64,000 nt of DNA from DUQX01 sp050948825 (GCA_050948825.1 JBMNEO010000010.1:62001-126000); one strand, 5' to 3'. Positions 1-9,350 are shown, counted from the first letter of the stretch. The notes: generated by a model from the sequence alone, not told the origin. Program-made: numbers and translations.

Positions 1-1
1 C

Positions 2-1894
2 GTAGTAAACCCTGAGATGACAGTTTATTCCCTGTCGATATCCGATACGGGCGGCAGTATCCTTTTCAGCCTGGATTCACGTTCTGTAAATATGATTGAT
101 GATCAGGGACAGCTAAAATGGGAATTTACCCCTGAAGGCCTTCCTTTATCCGCCGTGCTGACACCTGATGGGCGTTACCTGGCTGCAGGCACAGATCAGG
201 GCAGGGTATATTTCATTAACGATAGCGGACGTGTTCTCTGGGAAAACTATTATACGGGGAAAGTTGAGCAGCTTGCCCTGGCTGATGACGGAGCTTATTT
301 GGCGTTTTCGCTGGCAGGAGAAGACGGGCATACTCTTTATCTCCTGGACCAATGGGGAACAACGCTTCAGGAGAAGAAAACAGGTCCTTTGCTCAAACTG
401 AACATCCTGCCCGGGGGCGATATCTGTTATCTTGAAAAAGGGGAGGAGGTCAATACTGTTGTATACCTGAGAGGGGGGGAGGTTGTCTTTGAGGAAGAAG
501 CTTTGCTAGCTTCCACATCCGGCTGCGGGAATTATGCCGTTATCTATAACGGCGATAAAATAAATCTATACAGACTCAATATCCATGCAAAACCCCGGTT
601 GATCTCTACTTGTTCGGCAAGCGACAAGATCAGCTGGCTGGAGATTGCCGATAATGGAGAACGTATCTTTGCCTACAGCGCTTTTTCCGGATCCGGCAGT
701 AACCTTTTTGTATTTCATAAAGAAGGTTACTTGCTCTGGGACAAGCGGATTCCCGGCGGATCCCTTTTGGATATCTCCTATTATGGAGAGAGGATTGTGG
801 CTTCTTCCTGGCAGGAATACAGTGATGATTTTAGTAAAGTGCTCGTTTTTGACAGCAACGGCAATATTCTGCAGAAACTGGAGATGGCAACCAGGATAGA
901 AAAACTGGCCCTGTCGGGTAACGGCAACATTCTCGCTCTTGCCGGCAATGACGGTAATATCTTTGTTATGGATATTCCCGTTCACAGGTTCCTGACTGCG
1001 GAGACAGATTTAAACGAAGAGAACGAAACGGAGAAAGAAATTTACCATCCGGTAACATTTAACGTTCCTGCAGATGTAGCGTACCTGGTGCTTTATTTTT
1101 TTGATGAAGAAGCTGCGCACCTTATTCCTGTAAACCGCGGGATTAAAAAAAATCAGATGACCATGCAGATTGCAATAAACGAACTGATAAAGGGGCCGCG
1201 GCGCTTAAGCAATCTTTCCCGTACCATTCCCAAGGATACCGCTATCAGTATTGCTCTTAATGAAGGTATTGTAACTATTGACCTTCCGGAAGAACTGAGC
1301 AAATTGGGTGATGCAAGCCAGATAACGGGTATTTTCAATTCTCTTATCTCTACTATTTCACAGTTTCCCTACGTAACGGGGATACGTTTTTTGCTGTCGG
1401 GTGAAGAAGCCGCAACATTTGGTGCTACAGGCCTTTCTCTAGATAGGACTTTCCCTTCACGTTCTCCGGGGAAAAATACAAAACTGATTTATCTTCCGTA
1501 CCGTTCCGGTGAACAATACTACCTGCTTCCCCGTGAGGTAATACAGCTGGGGCACAAACCATTCACCCCCGAGGAGATGGTTAATATGGTTCTGAAGGAA
1601 AGCAGGCTTTTATTTAATGAAGTTCCGGAACTGACTAAAGTTGAGCTGCAGGAAGATCGTATTGTTCTGGATTGGACATCTTCAATAATAAAAATGTTTC
1701 CATCCGGAGGCAGCCCGGAACAAAAAGCGCTGGCAGCTCTTTTTGTAGATGCGCTGTTGCTTACACTAGGGGAGAATTTACCGCCGGACCGCCTGGTTTT
1801 TCAAGTGGAGGGCAGAACCTGGCGGCTTCCGGCCGAATATTCTATGTTGAATCTGGAAATCAGCCGTCCTTTTTATATTAACCCCGAGCAATAA
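2..1894 (+). CDS. Beta-propeller plus GerMN-domain protein, 5' end outside the window
   Basis: The reading frame is open to the left edge, so the protein is N-terminally incomplete; the first Met (base 17) sits inside propeller-like sequence and is unlikely to be the start. Roughly residues 1-320 form repeated WD40/PQQ-like strands (LLDQWGT, VFDSNGNIL, GNDGNIFVMD). Residues 350-480 form a GerMN domain, with VPADVAYLVLYF, INELIKGPRR, IPKDTAISIAL and GIVTIDLPEEL. A second, more divergent GerMN repeat follows (about 490-620). GerMN is known from spore germination/sporulation protein GerM and lipoprotein LpqB; LpqB also combines GerMN with a propeller, but there the propeller is C-terminal. I infer a secreted or lipid-anchored envelope protein. 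The missing signal peptide would settle its location. Confidence 0.8.
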   Translation, partial: VVNPEMTVYSLSISDTGGSILFSLDSRSVNMIDDQGQLKWEFTPEGLPLSAVLTPDGRYLAAGTDQGRVYFINDSGRVLWENYYTGKVEQLALADDGAYLAFSLAGEDGHTLYLLDQWGTTLQEKKTGPLLKLNILPGGDICYLEKGEEVNTVVYLRGGEVVFEEEALLASTSGCGNYAVIYNGDKINLYRLNIHAKPRLISTCSASDKISWLEIADNGERIFAYSAFSGSGSNLFVFHKEGYLLWDKRIPGGSLLDISYYGERIVASSWQEYSDDFSKVLVFDSNGNILQKLEMATRIEKLALSGNGNILALAGNDGNIFVMDIPVHRFLTAETDLNEENETEKEIYHPVTFNVPADVAYLVLYFFDEEAAHLIPVNRGIKKNQMTMQIAINELIKGPRRLSNLSRTIPKDTAISIALNEGIVTIDLPEELSKLGDASQITGIFNSLISTISQFPYVTGIRFLLSGEEAATFGATGLSLDRTFPSRSPGKNTKLIYLPYRSGEQYYLLPREVIQLGHKPFTPEEMVNMVLKESRLLFNEVPELTKVELQEDRIVLDWTSSIIKMFPSGGSPEQKALAALFVDALLLTLGENLPPDRLVFQVEGRTWRLPAEYSMLNLEISRPFYINPEQ

Positions 1895-2022
1895 TTGCCT
1901 TATGGAATTGTATTCCTTCCACAGTTAAGGTAGAATAATGAAAAGGATAAGTTATTATTATACTACTTTTTATGACAAAATTTTTTCTCAACGCTGTAAT
2001 GCAAATTTCAATTTAAAGGGAC

Positions 2023-3774
2023 GTGATCGGTTTGCTTACCTTTAAAGAAGAGATCGCTGGTTTACTTTCTTCACTGACAGCGATGAGTCCTGCCGAGGTC
2101 GCTTCGTTGTTGGAAATCCCTCCTGAGGCGGGAATGGGGGAGTATGCTTTTCCCTGCTTTGCGCTGGCGCGCCTGCAAAAAAAACCTCCGCATATTATTG
2201 CTGCCGAGCTTGCAGATCAGATAAAGCCGGGTAGTTTTTCAGGAGAAGCTCAGAATAAAGGCCCTTATCTCAATTTCTATATCGACCGCCTTTATCTCTT
2301 TAAAAAGCTATTACCTGAGATAATCGATATCGGTGCCGGTTATGGGAAAGAGGAAGAGCATAACCATACAGTAGTTATTGATTATTCCGCGCCCAATATT
2401 GCCAAACCTTTTGGTGTAGGACATCTGCGTTCCACTGTTATCGGCAGTGCCCTTTACCGGCTTTACAGGGCACTGGGATACCGCGTGGTGGGTATTAACC
2501 ATATTGGCGATTGGGGAACGCAGTTTGGTAAATTAATCGTGGCTTTCCGCCGCTGGGGCAACAGCTCTGAGCTGGAAAAAGATCCTGTACATTATCTTTA
2601 CCAGCTCTACGTGCAATTTCACCAGGAAGCGGAAAAAGAGCCTGAGCTTGATGAGGAAGCGCGTTACTGGTTCAGGCAGCTTGAGTTAGAGGACGAGGAT
2701 GCTGTGGGTATGTGGGAGCATTTTCGCGGTTTGAGTCTCATCGAATTCCAGCGTTTGTACAGGTTGATGGGTATTGAATTCGATTCCTATCAAGGGGAAA
2801 GCTTTTATAACGACATGCTGGACGGAACGGTAGAGCTGGTGCGGGAGAAAGGCTTGCTAAAGGAAAGCGAGGGGGCCTTGCTGGCGGATCTGGAGCCTCA
2901 CGGGCTGCCACCCTGTCTGCTGCGCAAGAAAGACGGCGCAGCGCTGTATATGACCAGGGACCTTGCTGCGGCAATTTACAGGTATAAAAAATATCGCTTT
3001 AGTAAACTTCTGTATGTAGTTGGGGCAGAACAAACACTGCACTTCAAGCAGTTTTTTAAGCTGCTCGAGCTGATGGGTTTCCCCTGGGCCGGTGATTGTG
3101 TCCACGTTCCTTTCGGCTTGATTCATTTTAAGGATGGAAGGATGTCTACACGTGAGGGGAAAGTGATCTTTCTTGAGGAAGTAATTGACAAAGCGGTTGA
3201 TATGGCGCAAAATATTATCCGCGAGAAGAATCCCGACCTGGCCAATAAAGAAGAGGCCGCAAAAATGGTTGGCCTGGGAGCGATAATATTCGGGGATCTC
3301 GTTAATGATCGTATCAAGGATGTAGAGTTCGACTGGGATAAAGTGCTGGATTTCTCCGGAGAAACGGCACCCTATATTCAATATGCCCATGCGCGCATCT
3401 GCAGTATTTTGAGAAAGGCAAAGGGGGGAAATGTAACTGCAGATCCTGAGAAAGGGCGTTTGGCTGGCGGGCAGGCCGGTGAACTGGTTAGGGCGGAGGG
3501 CTTATTGGAAGCTCCCGAAGAAGAGCAGCTTTTGATAACCCTTGCGCGTTTTAAGGAACAAATACGGCGCGCCGCGGAGGAATACCGTCCTTCTTTCCTG
3601 GCCCGCTATCTTCTTGACCTGGCCAGGGATTTTAATAAATTTTACCACAATTGCCCTGTTCTTACGGCTGCCGACGGTCTAAAAGAGGCAAGGCTGCTGT
3701 TGATTGATGGTGTACGTGTTGTCCTGCATAACGGACTTGACCTTTTGGGGATTGAAGCTCCGGAAGAAATGTAA
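2023..3774 (+). CDS. argS: Arginyl-tRNA synthetase
   Basis: Class I aminoacyl-tRNA synthetase charging tRNA-Arg with arginine in the cytosol. The HIGH-type motif appears as FGVGHLRST near residue 130, the KMSKS-type loop as GRMSTREG near residue 371, and a C-terminal DALR anticodon-binding domain ends the protein. The length, 583 aa, is close to the family norm. The GTG start at 2023 lies only two bases after AAAGGG, so an in-frame TTG at 2032 is a possible alternative. serS follows directly and a tRNA-Arg(ACG) gene lies about 1.8 kb downstream. No T-box leader was recognised upstream. The stop codon lies in a short tandem duplication. Confidence 0.97.
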   Translation: MIGLLTFKEEIAGLLSSLTAMSPAEVASLLEIPPEAGMGEYAFPCFALARLQKKPPHIIAAELADQIKPGSFSGEAQNKGPYLNFYIDRLYLFKKLLPEIIDIGAGYGKEEEHNHTVVIDYSAPNIAKPFGVGHLRSTVIGSALYRLYRALGYRVVGINHIGDWGTQFGKLIVAFRRWGNSSELEKDPVHYLYQLYVQFHQEAEKEPELDEEARYWFRQLELEDEDAVGMWEHFRGLSLIEFQRLYRLMGIEFDSYQGESFYNDMLDGTVELVREKGLLKESEGALLADLEPHGLPPCLLRKKDGAALYMTRDLAAAIYRYKKYRFSKLLYVVGAEQTLHFKQFFKLLELMGFPWAGDCVHVPFGLIHFKDGRMSTREGKVIFLEEVIDKAVDMAQNIIREKNPDLANKEEAAKMVGLGAIIFGDLVNDRIKDVEFDWDKVLDFSGETAPYIQYAHARICSILRKAKGGNVTADPEKGRLAGGQAGELVRAEGLLEAPEEEQLLITLARFKEQIRRAAEEYRPSFLARYLLDLARDFNKFYHNCPVLTAADGLKEARLLLIDGVRVVLHNGLDLLGIEAPEEM

Positions 3775-3797
3775 ACAATCCGGAAGAAATGTAAACA
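3759..3797 (+). repeat. 19-bp direct duplication across the argS stop codon
   Basis: TCCGGAAGAAATGTAAACA occurs at 3759-3777 and again at 3779-3797, a 20-bp period. A third fragment, ATGTAAACA, follows at about 3801. The first copy encodes the last argS codons and the stop. The second lies in the argS-serS spacer. Confidence 0.9.
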
Positions 3798-3830
3798 TTA
3801 ATGTAAACATTTATGAAGTAGGTGGAAAAA

Positions 3831-5120
3831 TTGCTGGATTTACGTTTTGTCAGGGAAAACATTCCGGCGGTACGCCGGGCGATAGAGACCAAAGGCGAAC
3901 AAGCAGCTCTGGATGATTTTCTGCGTCTGGATACGAAGCGGAGAGAACTGTTGCAGGAAGTAGAGGAGCTAAAACACCGGCGCAACGTTGTTTCCAAGGA
4001 CGTGGGCAGGCTGAAAAAGGAAGGGCGGGATGCGGCGGAGCTAGTGGAGAAGATGCGCCTTGTAAATGAACGCATTAAAGAACTGGACGAAGAACAAAGG
4101 CAAATTGATACCACCATGGAAGAGATACTCTTACATATTCCCAATCTGCCTGATCCTGAGGTTCCCGTAGGAACGAACGAAGAGGACAACAAGGAAGTTC
4201 GCCGCTGGGGGGACGTCCCGCAATTTGAATTTAGCGCCAGGCCTCACTGGGAGCTGGGAGAACAGCTGGGGATATTGGATTTCCCCCGAGCCGGGAAAAT
4301 AACCGGTTCGCGGTTTGTGCTTTACCGGGGAGAAGGTGCCCGCCTGGAAAGGGCTTTAATTAATTTCATGCTTGACCTGCATACCTCCGAGCACGGCTAC
4401 AAAGAGATTTTCCCTCCCTTTTTAGTCCACAGCCGGAGCATGCTCGGCACCGGGCAGCTTCCGAAGTTTGCCGAGGATGCCTTCAATGTAGCCGGGACGG
4501 AGTACTGGCTGATTCCTACGGCCGAGGTGCCGGTAACCAACTTGCACCGCGAGGAGATTCTGGAGAAGGAGCAGCTGCCCCTTTATTACGTTGCTTACAG
4601 TGCCTGCTTTAGGGCTGAAGCCGGCGCTCACGGCAGGGACACCCGGGGGCTGATCAGGCAGCACCAGTTTAATAAGGTGGAGCTGGTCAAATTCACATTA
4701 CCGGAAGATTCCAGCGAGGAGCTGGAGAAGCTGGTAAACAATGCGGAGAAGGTGCTGCAGCTTTTGGGGATACCGTACCGGGTAATGCTCATGTGTACGG
4801 GCGACCTGGGGTTTGCAGCGGCCAAAAAATTCGATCTGGAGATCTGGTATCCCGCTTACAATGCCTACCGCGAAGTATCCTCCTGCAGCAATTTCCGTGA
4901 TTTTCAGGCCCGCCGGGCAGGGATACGTTTTCGCCCCGCTCCGGGGGCGAGGGCGGAATTTGTCCATACACTGAACGGGTCCGGTGTTGCCATCGGGCGG
5001 ACGCTGGCCGCTGTCCTGGAAAACTACCAGCAGGAAGATGGTAGCGTCGTTATTCCGGAAGTGTTGCGCCCCTATTTTCCTAAGGATCACGAAGGGATTA
5101 TCAGGCCGGAACAGGCTTAA
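3831..5120 (+). CDS. serS: Seryl-tRNA synthetase
   Basis: Class II synthetase charging all serine tRNAs. The N-terminal coiled-coil arm (about residues 30-100, rich in E/K/R) precedes the catalytic core with motif 2 (FRAEAGAHGRDTRG, near residue 260) and motif 3 (NGSGVAIGRT, near 381). I chose the TTG at 3831: AGGTGG ends five bases upstream, and the protein then begins MLDLRFVREN, the usual SerRS opening. An in-frame GTG at 3822 would lie inside that ribosome-binding site. The gene is followed by two tRNA-Ser genes; in Bacillus subtilis serS is likewise next to a tRNA-Ser gene. Confidence 0.97.
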   Translation: MLDLRFVRENIPAVRRAIETKGEQAALDDFLRLDTKRRELLQEVEELKHRRNVVSKDVGRLKKEGRDAAELVEKMRLVNERIKELDEEQRQIDTTMEEILLHIPNLPDPEVPVGTNEEDNKEVRRWGDVPQFEFSARPHWELGEQLGILDFPRAGKITGSRFVLYRGEGARLERALINFMLDLHTSEHGYKEIFPPFLVHSRSMLGTGQLPKFAEDAFNVAGTEYWLIPTAEVPVTNLHREEILEKEQLPLYYVAYSACFRAEAGAHGRDTRGLIRQHQFNKVELVKFTLPEDSSEELEKLVNNAEKVLQLLGIPYRVMLMCTGDLGFAAAKKFDLEIWYPAYNAYREVSSCSNFRDFQARRAGIRFRPAPGARAEFVHTLNGSGVAIGRTLAAVLENYQQEDGSVVIPEVLRPYFPKDHEGIIRPEQA

Positions 5121-5274
5121 GGCTGCACGCGATTGATTCAACTTCTAAGAAATGGCTGTCGATAATTTGTGGACATCTGCAATCTCCGATTGGAATTAGG
5201 GATTCGGATCCGGAACCGGATTTGGGATTCGGGTTTTGGATTGTTCCCCGGTGTCATTTTGGATTGCTCCTCGG

Positions 5275-5303
5275 TTGACAGTGTTGCCGTCTTGTGCTAT
5301 ACT
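5275..5303 (+). promoter_or_regulatory. Sigma-A promoter of the tRNA cluster
   Basis: A consensus -35 TTGACA (5275-5280), a 17-base spacer and TATACT (5298-5303) lie about 43 bases upstream of the first tRNA. This is among the best housekeeping promoters in the window. Confidence 0.85.
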
Positions 5304-5346
5304 CATGCTACGGAAAGGGGCCGGCGGTTTTTCCTGGGAACAACCG

Positions 5347-5434
5347 GGAGGGGTGTCCGAGCGGTTTAAGGAGCCGGTCTTGAAAACCGGTGACTCGACA
5401 AGAGCCGTGGGTTCGAATCCCACCCCCTCCGCCA
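5347..5434 (+). tRNA. tRNA-Ser (anticodon UGA)
   Basis: The acceptor stem GGAGGGG pairs with CCCCTCC, followed by the discriminator G and an encoded CCA. The anticodon loop CTTGAAA gives UGA, which reads UCA and other UCN codons. It has the long variable arm of serine tRNAs and the T-loop GTTCGAATC. Confidence 0.97.
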
Positions 5435-5457
5435 AAAAGAGAATGAGGGAAAAATGC

Positions 5458-5552
5458 GGAGAGATGGCCGAGCCGGTCGAAGGCGGTCGCCTGCTAAGCG
5501 ATTAAGCGGGTTAAAGCTCGCTTCGTGGGTTCGAATCCCACTCTCTCCGCCA
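5458..5552 (+). tRNA. tRNA-Ser (anticodon GCU)
   Basis: The acceptor stem GGAGAGA pairs with TCTCTCC, and CCA is encoded. The anticodon loop CTGCTAA gives GCU, reading AGC/AGU. The long variable arm is typical of class II tRNA. It lies 23 bases after tRNA-Ser(UGA), probably in the same transcript. Confidence 0.97.
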
Positions 5553-5558
5553 CAATAT

Positions 5559-5635
<77 letters not shown>

Positions 5636-5651
5636 TGATTATTATAAATTT

Positions 5652-5687
5652 AAGGCTTGGGATAAATAAATCCCCAGGCCTTTTTTT
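5652..5687 (+). terminator. Rho-independent terminator of the tRNA cluster
   Basis: A ten-base stem (AAGGCTTGGG with CCCCAGGCCTT, one G-U pair) is followed by seven T residues. Confidence 0.9.
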
Positions 5688-5849
5688 ATTGATTTGATAT
5701 TCTAAAAGGGAAAAGCGACATTTATTCGGAAGAGATGCTGCCCTGGGGCGGATTATTTCAATTTAAAAGTACGCCATAATTGCATAGAAGTGAACATAGT
5801 AATAAACATGTTGTATTTTAAAAACCAGTTTTTCAGGGAACACAGCTAA

Positions 5850-6749
5850 ATGAACGATGGTTATGTAAAAGTAATCATGGCTTCGATAATATGGGGAACA
5901 ATTGGCATTTTTGCCCGTTGGAGCGGTGCCGATCCGCTGCTATTATCCTTTTCACGTTCTTTCCTGACTGTTCCGGCACTGCTTCTTTTCTTATATTGCA
6001 AGCGTGAAGCTCTTCCCTGGCTCCGTGCCAGAGATTTTTTTCCGGTAATTATCAGCGGTGTGTTTCGGGCTGCAGGTTTGTACTTTTATTTTGTTGCAAT
6101 AAGCCTGACTTCCCTGTGTTATACATTGATTATATTTTATCTGGCCCCTGTTATGATCGTCCTGTTAGGCCCGTTATTTATCGGGGAAAGGTTCGAAAAG
6201 AACAGCCTGTATGCACTCTTTATTGCCGTTTGCGGCATTGTGTTTGTCCTTATATCGATCTTCGATGACCATTTCTCCGCTGTACAGCTAAACGGGATTA
6301 TAAATGCCTTCTTGGGAGCTGTATGTTTTGCATTTACCGTAACAATCGCTAAAGGGTTAAAAAAAGTAAATGGTTTGGCTCTGACCTTTTATCAAATGCT
6401 TGTGGCGGCAGTCTGCTTGCTGCCTTTTCTTAATATCCGGGAAGCACTGGTATATATCCTTAAAATTGATGCATTTAAGATCTCCAGCTTGTTATTGCTG
6501 GGGATTATGCATACCGCTTTAGCTTATGCCATCTATCATGAAGGCCTGAAAGTGGTAAAAATACAGCATGCCGGCATTTTCCTTTATCTGGACCCGGTCG
6601 TCGCATCAATACTGGGGTATCTGATTTTCCGGGAAACAATTAGCCTGTCGGGGTTTCTCGGGGCGTTTCTAATAATAGCTGCGGGAATTGTCGTGACCGT
6701 CGAAAGTATAGGAAATAATACTGGAATTATTGGCAGAAATAGGTGTTGA
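5850..6749 (+). CDS. EamA-family (DMT superfamily) membrane exporter
   Basis: A 299-residue, very hydrophobic protein with about ten membrane segments in two similar halves, the usual EamA/RhaT/YdcZ architecture of metabolite or amino-acid exporters. The N-terminal segment IIWGTIGIFARW and the second-half pattern ending LIFRETISLSGFLGAFLII fit the two EamA repeats. AGGGAA lies about nine bases before the ATG. The gene stands alone after the tRNA terminator and converges on the next gene. The substrate cannot be told from sequence. Confidence 0.88.
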   Translation: MNDGYVKVIMASIIWGTIGIFARWSGADPLLLSFSRSFLTVPALLLFLYCKREALPWLRARDFFPVIISGVFRAAGLYFYFVAISLTSLCYTLIIFYLAPVMIVLLGPLFIGERFEKNSLYALFIAVCGIVFVLISIFDDHFSAVQLNGIINAFLGAVCFAFTVTIAKGLKKVNGLALTFYQMLVAAVCLLPFLNIREALVYILKIDAFKISSLLLLGIMHTALAYAIYHEGLKVVKIQHAGIFLYLDPVVASILGYLIFRETISLSGFLGAFLIIAAGIVVTVESIGNNTGIIGRNRC

Positions 6750-6958
6750 TTGTGCTATTAAAAACTCAATAGGGATTTATTTATCCGGTATTGCATCGGT
6801 TTCGGGTTTGCAGCCTCAAGGCGCATGAGTATAGCGCTTGTTTTTTACCTTGTCGGCTTTGTTATTAGGTTCGTTATTACTTGTATCCACGGGCGCCTGT
6901 TTTTAATTTCCTCGTGTATTGCTCTGCAGAATGTGTCTGTAGGTAACTGAAGCCGGTA

Positions 6959-8194
6959 TTAGCGTTGTTCCTTCAGCTCCGGAGGGAGCATTTTTTCTTC
7001 ATCGGTAAAAAAGAAAATAACAGATGCCAGTATCACAGCGAGTCCGGCGATAGGCAGGAAAGTTGCATGGATATTGATATCCAGTAAGGTGGCGATTAGA
7101 TAAGGTGCCGCCGCGGCACCCAGGCAGCGGGCGCTGCCAAAAATAGTGGTCATGATTCCCCGGTGGCTGCGGGAAGATACTGCCGAGCCAATGGTGTCCA
7201 GTACCGGCAGGAGCAGCCCTGCACTAAATCCTATCAGTACTAGATTCGGCCAGATAAGTTTGGTAGAGTAAATATAGGGAACAAGGAAAAGGGAAACCCC
7301 AGAAATCAGGAGTCCGGCGGCCAGGGTGACGCGCGGTCCGATTTTTGTGGAGATCACCGGCGTGAAATAAGCGGTTACCATCATTGCGGCTACCGGAATG
7401 GCTATGATTAACCCGTGGATGACGGTCCCATCGGGGATTTTTTGGCCAATGAATTCACCCACCCAAAACATAGTCCCAAACAGGAATAATATGCCGGAAA
7501 AGGATGCAAGAAGAGCGAGGATGTTATGCAAATTTAGCAGCTGGGATAGTGAACCCAGTTCAGAGCGAAGCGAGACCTTTTCCTGCTGTTGTGGTTCTTT
7601 GATGGAAAACCAGAATAAGAAAGCAACCGGAAAGGAAATAATGGGGTAGACAAAAAAGGGGGCATACCAGCCCAGCAGCCCTGCAATTCCCCCGATAATC
7701 GGGCTGGAAAGTTTCCCCAGGCCGTTTGCTATTTCCAGGAAGCCCATCACCCTGGTTCTTTCCTGACTCTGAAAAATATCACCGGCCAGCGCAACAGCCA
7801 GATACATAGGTGTTGCTGAGCCGACTCCCTGTAAAAAGCGGAAAAATAGCACCGTCCGGAAAGGGTTTTCCAACATTAGCAGCGCTGCTCCGGCCAGCCC
7901 TCCTGCTGCACCGTAAAGGAAAATAGAAGGAACGACGATCTTTTTCCTTCCCCACCTGTCCGCCAGGATACCGCCAAAGGGATTTAATAAAGCGGCAGTA
8001 AAAGATACTATGACAAACATCAGCGATATTTCTTGCAGCGTCAGGCCAAGCGCTTTTCTCATCTGTGGGAAAACCGGCAAAAGCATCGTATTGGCCATGA
8101 TCATAATCGAGGTTGATGCCCCCAGTGACAGGACCTTTAAATTTGTTGTCGTTTCCATAACAAATAAAAGCTCGAAATTGCCTTCAAACAGCAT
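6959..8194 (-). CDS. Major facilitator superfamily transporter (drug-efflux type)
   Basis: A 411-residue permease with about 12 membrane segments. The MFS motif A between helices 2 and 3 reads GGILADRWGRKK. A hydrophilic central loop (residues 205-220, IKEPQQQEKVS) separates the two six-helix halves. The ATG at 8194 has GGAAGGAAAG about eight bases upstream; an internal Met at residue 13 is possible. The protein resembles 12-helix multidrug or sugar efflux permeases, but the substrate is unknown. It is transcribed convergently with the EamA gene and divergently from tadA. Confidence 0.88.
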   Translation of the reverse strand: MLFEGNFELLFVMETTTNLKVLSLGASTSIMIMANTMLLPVFPQMRKALGLTLQEISLMFVIVSFTAALLNPFGGILADRWGRKKIVVPSIFLYGAAGGLAGAALLMLENPFRTVLFFRFLQGVGSATPMYLAVALAGDIFQSQERTRVMGFLEIANGLGKLSSPIIGGIAGLLGWYAPFFVYPIISFPVAFLFWFSIKEPQQQEKVSLRSELGSLSQLLNLHNILALLASFSGILFLFGTMFWVGEFIGQKIPDGTVIHGLIIAIPVAAMMVTAYFTPVISTKIGPRVTLAAGLLISGVSLFLVPYIYSTKLIWPNLVLIGFSAGLLLPVLDTIGSAVSSRSHRGIMTTIFGSARCLGAAAAPYLIATLLDINIHATFLPIAGLAVILASVIFFFTDEEKMLPPELKEQR

Positions 8195-8469
8195 TTCGAA
8201 GCTTTCCTTCCATTGTATTCTTTTACACCTGCGAACCCGGCGGGTAAGCGGGTAAGCGGTTAATCCGGCGGGTATTAATGATTATACTGGTAATCAAGGA
8301 ACAATAATAATTTAATTAACACTGCGGAAAAAAAGTAACAACTGCACCATCATTATTTTTTACATTAGACGCTTTATATATTACTGATTGCCGGCAAAAA
8401 TAATAATATATCCCTCCCCGCCTTAAACAAGATGGCATTATCACAGATTAAACACACAATAATATAAAA

Positions 8470-8497
8470 TTGATGGTATAGTATAATGTTATATGAT
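8470..8497 (+). promoter_or_regulatory. Possible promoter of tadA
   Basis: TTGATG (8470), a 16-base spacer and TATGAT (8492) lie in the AT-rich 367-bp region between the divergent MFS gene and tadA. Overlapping TATAAT-like hexamers make the exact choice uncertain. Nothing else was recognised in this region. Confidence 0.4.
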
Positions 8498-8561
8498 ATA
8501 ATTCCAAAAGTTGGCTGGAATCAAGAAAAGGAATCGGAATCAAGGGGATGGTTAATTCAGA

Positions 8562-9020
8562 ATGATATGGAATGATGAACGATATATGGAGGTAGCGCTG
8601 GAGTTGGCCGAAGAAGCGTTTAAGCGCGGGGAAGTGCCTATCGGCGCGGTGCTGGTAAGGGATGGGGAAATATTATCTCAAAACCACAACCGCCGTGAGG
8701 AATTAAAAGATGCCACGGCGCATGCGGAAATTCTCGTTCTGCGCGAGGCGGGGGGACTGCTGGGAAGCTGGCGCCTGCTGGGGACCACGCTATATGTTAC
8801 GCTGGAACCGTGTCCGATGTGTGCCGGCGCCCTCGTGCAAGCCAGGGTATCCCGCCTTGTTTTCGGGGCACGGGATCCCAAGGGAGGCGCGGCCGTTTCG
8901 CTTTACAATATTCCTGTGGACCCCAGATTGAACCATCGCCTTGAGGTGGAAGAGGGTATCCTGAGTGAAAGATGTGCTTCTTTGCTGCAGAATTTTTTTA
9001 AAGAACGTCGCGAGAAATAA
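8562..9020 (+). CDS. tadA: tRNA-specific adenosine-34 deaminase
   Basis: A zinc deaminase converting the wobble A of tRNA-Arg(ACG) to inosine. The zinc-binding motifs are HAE (near residue 52, with the catalytic Glu) and PCPMC (near 83). ARVSRLVFGARDPKGGA is typical of TadA rather than of free-base cytidine deaminases. At 152 aa it is full length. It is the homologue of B. subtilis yaaJ, which is likewise near serS, the SRP RNA gene and dnaX. The substrate tRNA-Arg(ACG) is encoded at 5559-5635. Confidence 0.95.
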   Translation: MIWNDERYMEVALELAEEAFKRGEVPIGAVLVRDGEILSQNHNRREELKDATAHAEILVLREAGGLLGSWRLLGTTLYVTLEPCPMCAGALVQARVSRLVFGARDPKGGAAVSLYNIPVDPRLNHRLEVEEGILSERCASLLQNFFKERREK

Positions 9021-9125
9021 GTAGTTATGCTAGAATAGTATTAGTATGCATTAAGTATCAGTGCTTATAAAGTGAATTCATAATTCTAATCTTTATCGGT
9101 TCGTTCTCGCTGTCATTCGGGCTTC

Positions 9126-9154
9126 TTTACACGTTTTCAGTACTGTTGTATAAT
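9126..9154 (+). promoter_or_regulatory. Sigma-A promoter of tRNA-Ser(CGA)
   Basis: TTTACA (9126), a 17-base spacer and a perfect TATAAT (9149) lie 35 bases upstream of the tRNA. Confidence 0.85.
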
Positions 9155-9188
9155 AAATATTACAGTCCGCAATAAGTAATCTTAGTAT

Positions 9189-9280
9189 GGAGAGATGGCC
9201 GAGTCCGGTTGAAGGCGCACGACTCGAAATCGTGTAACGGTTGACCCCGTTCGTGGGTTCAAATCCCACTCTCTCCGCCA
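9189..9280 (+). tRNA. tRNA-Ser (anticodon CGA)
   Basis: The acceptor GGAGAGA pairs with TCTCTCC and CCA is encoded. The anticodon loop CTCGAAA gives CGA, reading UCG. A long variable arm is present. Confidence 0.97.
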
Positions 9281-9293
9281 GAAGAAACCTTAC

Positions 9294-9350
9294 GAGTAGA
9301 CAGGGAAGGGTTTTAGCCGAGGATCGGCCAAAACCCTTCCCTGTCTACTC
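9294..9350. repeat. 57-nt near-perfect hairpin after tRNA-Ser(CGA)
   Basis: A 21-base arm starting GAGTAGACAGGGAAGGG is matched exactly by its reverse complement at 9330-9350, and an inner stem GCCGA-GGA-TCGGC completes the structure. It starts 13 bases after the tRNA. Only a short T-run (ATTTTT, 9355-9360) follows, so it could terminate transcription or be a mobile hairpin. The sequence is unrelated to the AGAACCGTCCC family. Confidence 0.85.

Noticed and set aside
1895..2022. T-box riboswitch before argS/serS
   Set aside because: No TGGNACCGCG-type T-box sequence or terminator/antiterminator was found.
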